Shown one piece after another: positions 56,150 to 64,000 of a stretch of DNA of 64,000 bases (positions are counted from its first letter, which is position 1; every line of letters starts with the position of its first letter). Origin of the DNA: Amaurobius ferox. Its lineage: Eukaryota > Arthropoda > Arachnida > Araneae > Amaurobiidae. The position numbers and the translations under genes are program-made. Below the pieces are notes generated by a model that had not been told where the DNA came from, made no database searches, and saw only the letters and a list, made by a program, of their open reading frames with translations. Where the stretch lies: NCBI GenBank assembly GCA_951213105.1, contig OX578136.1, positions 155,999,178 through 156,063,177 of the forward strand, in the 5' to 3' direction.

Positions 56150-58877
56150 GCGCATAATTAAACCTCCCATAGAAATAAAAATTTGCAAATCATATTTTTC
56201 CAAAAACTAAATTTGAAGAAAATTATATCATGTTCTACAGAATTAAATTAAATATGTTTATACCGCCTATAAATTTTATTTAATTTAATCATTTTAAATA
56301 ATAAAGAAATGGATAGAAAAGTAAATTTTATAAATGGACTAGCAGCATACCCGTTCTTCGTACGGAGTATATAATATAAGGAAACCTATAATCACAATCA
56401 CGTGCAAATTATGTTAAAAAATCGGCTGTGGGCAGCACCTGACTTTCCTTACATATTGCAATGCATTTACTACTTTTACAGCAAAAAAATAGGTTATTCT
56501 TATAGTAGATACGTATATTCTTTCCAAGATATTGAATTTTCGTTAATTAGTCGCCATTTTCATCGATTTATCGTCATTTTTATCCATTTGGCGAGATTTT
56601 CGTTAATTTGGAAACATTAGAAAAGTCGTCATGTTGGCGACATTCCGCCAAATTCGTCGCCAAAATCTCTCCAAGCGTTATGGACGGAAAAAATAAGTTA
56701 TTCTTATAACAGATAAATGACTATTGGTGTTCAAATACAAATGTATTACTCAAAGAATCTTTTCTTATGAATGGAACGAGCTAAATCCACGAGAATGATG
56801 TCACCAAATTTATCGCATGATATTACATATGAATAGGGAACATGTTTCTTAACAGTTAATATATATTTTTTTAATTTATGGGATTTTTTTATAAATTTAT
56901 TTGAAAAATGTGCAATATCTCGAGAACGGTTCATGCTAGCGTTCGTAAGTTTATGTCAATCGTTTTCTGAGGGAAAATGACATAAGAAATATGTCTATTT
57001 GTGTAACTTTATTAAAGGTTTTGATTTTTTGATGATTTTTTCAAAATGTCACTCGAATACTTCGGGGGGTTCTGAACATTCGATTGCGTTTAAAAACAAT
57101 AGACTTCCAGTAATTCACTGATTGTGATTTGTGTACCAAATTTCATTCGAATCGCTCCATTCGCTCGTGAGATACTATCTCCACATGCTCATTGATCCAC
57201 ACAGACATCACCTCAAAAATGTTTAATTCGTGATCAGGGATGCTTGAAATGAGCTCTGCCGTCGAAAACTCGAATTCGAATTTTCGACGCCGTCACAATA
57301 CTTTCCTTATACATTATGCATATAAGGAAAGTAATTATACATTATGTATATAAAGAAAGTAATATTAAATTTATTGCTCCTAAAGAAAAGTTTAAGAATA
57401 TCTGTTCTCACTAGCAAAATTATCTTCTCGGGCAGATCTGAAAAATAAAACTTTCAGACCTCTTTTGAAAGCAAATATACAAAAAAATTGAAATTGAATC
57501 AATATATACAAAATAACAGGGTTAAAAATGTATGGGATCCGTACTAATCATATATGTAACCAATATTAGAAGATATGACCTGTATTAGTAGATTACATGT
57601 AAAAATTGAAAATATCTGAATAATTCTATTTCCATGGAAGATTTAGCGACATTTTCGTCAATTTAGCGACAATTTAAAAAATCGCCAAATGGGACTGTAG
57701 AACAGACAGTCCCATTTTGCGACAAATTGACGAAACACAATACTATCACAATATTATCCCCTAACAAAATACAATTAATTTCATTTATTAAGCTCAATTT
57801 CATGAATTTCGTGATATTTTTATGGATTTACAAACATTTTTATCAATTTGGTGACATTTTAAAAATTCGCTAAATGTGCTATTAAGTAGGATGGATGAAC
57901 TGGCTGACAAATGCTACTTAAACATCGTTTCAGTACTCTATTCTAAAAAAAATTAATTTTAATTTCATTGATTTGCGTCGTTTTTATCAATTTGGCGACA
58001 TTTTCGTCAATTTAGTAACGTTTACGAAAAGTTGTCAAGTTAGCTAAATTCCGCGAAATTCGTAGCTCTCAATTTGCAGATCTGAAGAATGAAACATCCT
58101 AATGCCGTTTATATATACTAGCTGAAAACACTAAAATTGTAATAGAAGATATACCCGTTCTATTATTTTTCTGTTTCAACAATCCGCTAAAGGAATTTAA
58201 TGGGTAAACACAATGAGTTTATTAGCTGAACACAATATATGAGCTTGAAAACTTTGTGCCAAAATAAATGAAAGTGATGTACGTAATCTGCAATTAATAT
58301 AATTAAAAAAATCAAACCGTTCATTTATAAAATATATTTTTACATCCAATTATTTATTATTCAAATAGAAAAAAATAATAATGAATATTAACAAACACAT
58401 TTAATTTAATTGCGTTGCTCAGTAACATGATATAAGATAGAATCTTCCTCATAAAATGCGTTAAATAACCATTTTGATTTCTTTATACTTTTCATCGTTG
58501 AGTGAATGCTTGTGAAAAATAAACCATGGAGATATTTTCATTTAAATTCATGTTTCAAACAATTCATGCTTTCCAATAGTGACTAATTTGCGCAAAAGTC
58601 CTTCACCAAACTCCTAGGAAAAAGGAAATAAAGTTTTAATTCACGCTGACTTTTTAAACAAACGATTTTCATCCTTTCTGATTGGATAAACCACGGAGTT
58701 AGAGAGTAGAACTCCTAGAAAAAAGTTCCGTATATCATTAATATCTCGATAATCTAGTCTTAGAAACGCGAAACTTGGACAAAATTTATGGGAGGCTATT
58801 TTAAGACTACCCACAAAATTTCATTAAATTCGGTTGAGCCATTCTTTCGTGATGATGAGACAAACGAAAGTTTTGTT
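56150..58877 (+). repeat. Family C copy split by a family B variant
   Basis: CTAGCAGCATACCCGTTCTT starts at 56339 and runs only to about 56415, where a B variant (GTGGGCAGCACCTGAC...TATAAGGAAAGTAAT) occupies 56420-57360. Family C then resumes with AATATTAAATTTATTGCTCC and runs to about 58877. So B jumped into C. Confidence 0.65.
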
Positions 58878-58926
58878 TTTTTAACACTTTACAACAAAGT
58901 TGAAAAGTGTTTATGACTTTGTTCAT

Positions 58927-58964
<38 letters not shown>

Positions 58965-59636
58965 CGTTAGCACGATAACTGCCGTAAAAATGACTTAATC
59001 AAAATGAAATTTTAGTATGTTGTTCAGACGGTCTGTAGGACCTATGGGAATATAAATGAATAAGATCACCCAATTAGTTTTGGATTGAACCCGGGTTGAA
59101 GAAATGAAATACATTGAGCCCTATGGGACCTAATTTTTCAAACATTTTTTAAGCGGATTTAAAATTCACAAATTGCTTCGAAAATTTTAGGTAATATTCA
59201 AATTGTTCCATAAAATATGTAAAAAAAAATTCAGCGAAATATATTCAGTAGTTTTTTAAATAAAAATTAAAATAATAATTACACCTCTTATATGAAACGA
59301 TCACGTGACCATGATATGAAACGATCACATGACCCATTTCAAAATGATATATGGCATCCATCTTGTTTCAAAATCGTGATTTTTTTAAGTTCTTTTTAAT
59401 TCATGTTGAGTGTTGTATCGGTCCTAAAACTACTTTATTTTTGCTTAAATTCTGTGCATCTACATATTTAAACAACGCAAATACAATATATTTCAGTTTA
59501 AATGATTATCCAAATTTGATTATTTCTAAAACGAAGCCTATTTTTCACTTATGTAAAATGTAAACAGCAAAATATATAGAATGAGTTGTATTAGAATTGC
59601 TGTATTTCTTTAAAACAAAATTTCTTTAAAACAATA
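58878..59636 (+). repeat. Family A repeat, 3' truncated
   Basis: Head TTAACACTTTACAACAAAG with CTGT array (58929-58963) inside the end of the family C copy; it stops at about TTTCTTTAAAACAAAA. Confidence 0.65.
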
Positions 59637-60577
59637 GTAATTAGCAAATTTAGGGGAAATTCTGCAATCATACGCAATTTCTGTGAATGAATTTGGGATA
59701 GGAACCGTAATACGAGGAAAGACTGCATAAATTTGTATACTGTTAAGTAACTTCTTTTTATGCTGAATTCTATTCTTCTTAGTTTATTAAAAAACATTCT
59801 CAAAAGCTTTTAGTTGGAAACCTTTGACCATTATTGTCTCTATCCATAACACAGACATAGATAGTAGGAAGGGGACATATTACCATTAAATAAAATATTA
59901 AGGAGATTTCTAGTCAATAGGTTTCTAGAAACGCCCCCGATACAAATATTCTAAAGAAGAAATAAAGAGAGGTGCACCAAGTTTCAAAAACTTGTTTTGC
60001 ATGTGCATTTACTGATTCCGGCTAGAAAAACTTTTACAATTTTATTTAATCAACTCATAGATTCGCGGGATATCATAAGCTTATATAAAAGCAGTCATTT
60101 ATAATGTACGAGCTGGAAAACGTCATATTGAACATGATGCTTAAGCAAATACTTCTTAGAACGATCTAAATACCATTTATGGAAAACATGTGGAACAGAA
60201 ATGATCTACGACTTGATTATAGATGGCTTTGAAAAAATGCCTCTATTAGTCTGCCTCTATTAGGCTAAAAATGCCTCTATTAGGACACATCTAAGTAGTG
60301 GACATCTCTTAATAAAAATACTTTTGCTGCTGTAGGTAAAAGGATACGTATTTTTAGAAGACGCCAAGAACACTAAATTCTATCTTGAATTTTATATTGA
60401 AATTTTATTATAATTTAATTCTTAATTCCAACAGGAATTTCACAAAAATCCATTTAAAATGCAGAAAAAAATGAACATTCAATATTCTTACATGTTTATG
60501 ACAATTCGAAAATTGTTCCAAAGCTGTCGGTGTTCCAAAGCTGTCGGTGCACTGCATATCAATATATATATATATAT
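59637..60577. other. Gene-free stretch
   Basis: No repeat or gene recognised; a TA run lies at 60563-60577. Confidence 0.4.
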
Positions 60578-61940
60578 TTTTAGCACTTTACAACAAAGTT
60601 GAAAAGTGTTTATGAATGTTTAACACCTTACAACAAAGTTGAAAAGTGTTTATGAATGTTTAACACTTTACAACAAAGTTGAAAAGTGTTTATGACTTTG
60701 TTCATCCTGTCTGTCTGTCTGTCTGACTGTCTGTCCGTTAGCACGATAACTGCCGTAAAAAGGACTTAATCAAAATGAAATTTTAGTATGTTGTTCAGAC
60801 AGTCTGTGGGACCTATGGGAATATAAATGAATAATATGACCCAATTAGTTTTGGATTGAACCCGGGTTGAAAAAATGAAATACATTGAACCCTTAGGGAC
60901 CTAATTCTTCAAACATTTTTTAAGCGGATTTAAAATTCACAAATTGCTTCAAAAATTTTAGATAATATTCAAATTATCCCATAAAATATATAAAAAAATG
61001 TCAGCGAAATATATTTAGTAGTTTTTTAAATAAAAATAAAAATACTAATTACGCCTCTTATGTGAAACGATCACGTGACCGTTGTATGAAGAGATCACAT
61101 GACCCACTTCAAAATGAAATATGGCATCCATCTTGTCTCAAAATCGTGATTTTTAAAGTTCTTTTTAATTCATATTGAGTGTTGTAACTGTCCAAAAACC
61201 GCTTTATTTTCGCTTAAATTTTGTGCATCTACATACTGAAACAACGCAATTACAATATATTTGAGTTTAAATGATCATCCAATTTTGATTATTTCCATAA
61301 CGAAGCCTATTTTTTACTTATGTAAAATGTAAACAGCAAAATATGTAGAATGAGTTGCATAAGAATTGCTGCATTTCTTTAACGCAAAATTATTTAGCTC
61401 ATGTAGTCTGCATAGCTGATATGAAGGAAATATTCATTGATTTTACAGAGAGAAGGGCGATTTTTTTCGATGAAGTTTTAAGCATTGAGTTTAATTACTT
61501 GTTCCTCCATGGTCTTAAGTTTTTAAATAAAATAAATAATTATAGTATTGTGATGAATGAAATGAATGGGAAAATGTTATGAATGAAATGCTGCTTTTAT
61601 AGAGAAAGCCAGGAGTGTTATATTTCGATGGCGTCATTTGAATAAATTTCAGTTGTTTTTGATTGAGTTTTCAAATATAATAAATTATTATAGTATTATG
61701 ATAATGTTAAAAATATTACCTAGGAGCCAAACAATTTATATTTAATTGACGTCTTTAAATGAAGTTCATTTTTTTCGATGAACTTAAGTTTTCAAGTATA
61801 ATAAATTAAAGTAGTATTGTGATAATTTTTAAAATATTACGAAGGAATGTATGACATTTTAGAGATATTTAAATGAAATTGCATTGAAGTTGGAAAGTGT
61901 TTCTTAATCAATGCTTTGTGCATTATTGATCTTTCTTGTT
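60578..61940 (+). repeat. Family A repeat, full length with triplicated head
   Basis: The 39-base head unit (CTTTACAACAAAGTTGAAAA, then GTGTTTATGA) occurs three times in tandem (about 60583-60700) before the CTGT array. The tail GGAAAGTGTTTCTTAATCAATG...GATCTTTCTTGTT is at 61900-61940. Confidence 0.7.
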
Positions 61941-63110
61941 AATTTTCCTGGGAGGATAGAGGCCCTTAACCAAATAATGACTTCAAATGTTTAGTTGATC
62001 TTAATCTCCCGAAAGTGTATTTCTCTAAATTTTAGAAATTTAAATGATAAATGCAATTTTGAGAAGACATAAATACAAAAGACAAAAATCGTACCTAAAT
62101 ACAAAAAACAAAAAGTAATGTAAAAAATACAAAAATAAATACAAAAAATAAAAAATTAATACAAAAATAAAACAGAAGTACATAAAAAAATGTAAACATA
62201 GATGTTCTCGACGAAGCATGAACTGATGAAACTAGAAATTTGACATTTTGCCGAAAAACGGTGTTGTAGAAAATATAAATAGTTCCGAAATGTGTTACAT
62301 ATAACATCGCTCATTCGTTCCAGCCAGTCGCGTCACTGTTATTTGATGCCTAACTCCTTTTTTCATTTAATAGCGTTTTTTATGAGCCCCCCCCCAACTT
62401 TTAGTGATCACATACTGTTCGACTAAAAAATTTCTAGGGGAGAGTGATTTATTTTCAGATATTTACAATGAAAACTCCTACATCACACACATTTCTTATA
62501 TAACTGTCAGCAAAAACGGTAAGAATTCGGGAAATATTTATTGGTTTCTGTCTTCTGCTAAACTGATTTGCCTTAGAAGTGTCACTGGACATATAGATGA
62601 TTAATCGTAATTGGAAATTCAAATACTGGGGTAATCATTCACAATAGACGCATGAAATAAGAATAATAAATAGATGTCTTCGAATATCATCCTTAACACT
62701 GAGTATTACGAAAAACTTTTCCAAGTCATTTTATTAATATCGCTCAAGGATGATTGCAAAAAACCTCAATAGGAATAGAACAATTCTAATATTTTAAGCT
62801 TATATAATTGGTTATCATATTTTCTTCAACCACATATGAATATTTAAAGTTAAAACTTAAATAGTCCTTGACTAAAGTGACTGGGCTGTAATAGTTCTTG
62901 CAATTTAGTACTTGGAATTTATCGAATGCATTTTATATTATAGAATGGATTTTAATTTATGATTATTATTCAATTAATTGATCTTATTATTCAATTAATT
63001 AATCTTTATTCAATATCATTCCATATCACAGTCATGAAACAGTCCGGGTCATTAACGAGGTAAAAGTCTATGCACATGACCCAGACTTTTACTGAATATA
63101 AAATATTCGA
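61941..63110. other. Gene-free stretch
   Basis: AAATACAAAAA-type low-complexity sequence at 62040-62190; otherwise nothing recognised. Confidence 0.4.
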
Positions 63111-63111
63111 T

Positions 63112-63177
<66 letters not shown>

Positions 63178-63186
63178 TACATATAT
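63111..63186. repeat. TA microsatellite, ~70 bp
   Basis: TA run with ATATACATATATACA at its end. Confidence 0.9.
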
Positions 63187-63952
63187 ACATTCGACATAAT
63201 GAGAATATAAAATATTTGACACTCACGATTTTCTCAATTATTTCGTATGGCGTCCGTGATACTTGGCGTTCGTTAAAAAACACTGCATACATGCAGTTTA
63301 CTGTGTTTCAAAAGTACTTGAACACCTGTGATTAAGTTTCATGCATGTTTACTAAGTAAAGATTATACTCGAGGGAATTAATGCCTGTACCATGCAAGCG
63401 ATTGTGGCGATTCAGTTGCATTTATTAATTGGGTACACATTGTACTAACAGCATCGATCACAGTGTGTGTGCAAAGTACATGATACATACCCGTATCTGT
63501 CTGATAAATGTAATATATTTTCTATATGCATTTTGTAGTATGGAGTATCACGAGTATAGATAGATCATGTATTTTGAACATCATAATAAACCATAATAGT
63601 AATGCCATGGGTGTATAATTACAGTACAGAATCTAGGTAATTGGACTCTGAATAGTACCACATTGAAATAAAATATACATTTAAATAATGAAGAATGACT
63701 ATTAATTATGTAGTAGTTGTATGTTAAATGTGAAATTACATTAGATCTAGGAATGTGTATTATGATATATTAAAGATATGTTGATGGCACTTATGTTATA
63801 TAAAATTAAGTGTAGAGAACGCTCATAAGGCAGTATTAAATGCCCCGAGTTAGAAACGTCACTAGTTCAACGCCATTATACTGACCTAACACGCTTTGAC
63901 CCTGAGATAAACCTCGACACTGTCATGTTGGTGATTTCGCATTCCCGCTACA
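63187..63952 (+). repeat. Possible 3' end of an LTR
   Basis: Sequence before the putative primer-binding site ends ...CGCATTCCCGCTACA, as an LTR should (CA-3'). The matching TG start cannot be fixed because the partner LTR lies outside the window. Confidence 0.35.
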
Positions 63953-63972
63953 TTGGTGACCCGAACTTGATT
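63953..63972 (+). promoter_or_regulatory. Putative LTR-retrotransposon primer-binding site
   Basis: TTGGTGACCCGAACTTG resembles the TGGTGACCCGA-type primer-binding sites that follow the 5' LTR in invertebrate Gypsy-like elements. The internal region would run off the window to the right. Confidence 0.4.
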
Positions 63973-64000
63973 ATAATTGAGCAAACTTCACAATCTAGCA

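Overview
The window is AT-rich eukaryotic DNA, almost certainly from an arthropod. I would guess an arachnid from the style of the repeats, but nothing here proves it. I see no convincing host protein gene, rRNA or tRNA gene. The window is a nested pile of mobile elements, and its centrepiece is a complete virus-like Polinton/Maverick (adintovirus-like) element at 12466-28803.

Left flank (1-10945): a decayed pogo/Tigger-like transposase, an ~930 bp foldback element, several copies of two dispersed repeat families (called A and B here), and a tRNA-derived SINE with perfect 16 bp target duplications. Next comes a hAT-like non-autonomous element (10946-12465 plus 28804-28854) with 12 bp inverted termini and a near-perfect 8 bp target duplication. 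The Polinton inserted into this element, leaving a 6 bp duplication (TATGCA/TATGCG).

The Polinton has 395 bp terminal inverted repeats that look identical by eye. Each tip folds into a 24 bp perfect hairpin, and two more hairpins lie in each repeat. The genes form two divergent blocks around a 56 bp gap at 21790-21845. The minus-strand block runs leftward: packaging ATPase, membrane protein, PLA2/zinc-ribbon protein, integrase with chromodomain, two small proteins (one zinc-binding), a SAP-like repeat protein, protein-primed DNA polymerase B, and two small proteins. The plus-strand block runs rightward: coiled-coil protein, pX-like hydrophobic peptide protein, adenain-like protease, penton (single jelly-roll), a 41-residue basic protein, the major capsid protein, a collagen-like/fibre protein, a 23-residue-repeat protein, a leucine-rich-repeat protein, a broken paralogue of the leftmost minus-strand gene, and a small protein. 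Together these are a replication module (polymerase plus integrase) and a virion module (two capsid proteins, protease, ATPase, PLA2, fibre). The element is therefore better read as an integrated virus than as a simple transposon.

Polymerase, major capsid, pX and fibre genes carry stops or frameshifts, while integrase, ATPase, penton and PLA2 frames are open. Nearly every start codon sits in TAAATG, and seven genes share a longer, fixed-spacing start-proximal motif. I think that motif is the most original signal in the window.

Right flank (28863-64000): repeat family A and B copies, a Tc1/mariner fossil (31969-33346), three units of a CTAGCAGCATACCC repeat family (two of them 3.4 kb near-identical copies 3,687 bp apart), many TA, TG and CTGT microsatellites, and at the last 50 bases a probable LTR end with a primer-binding site.
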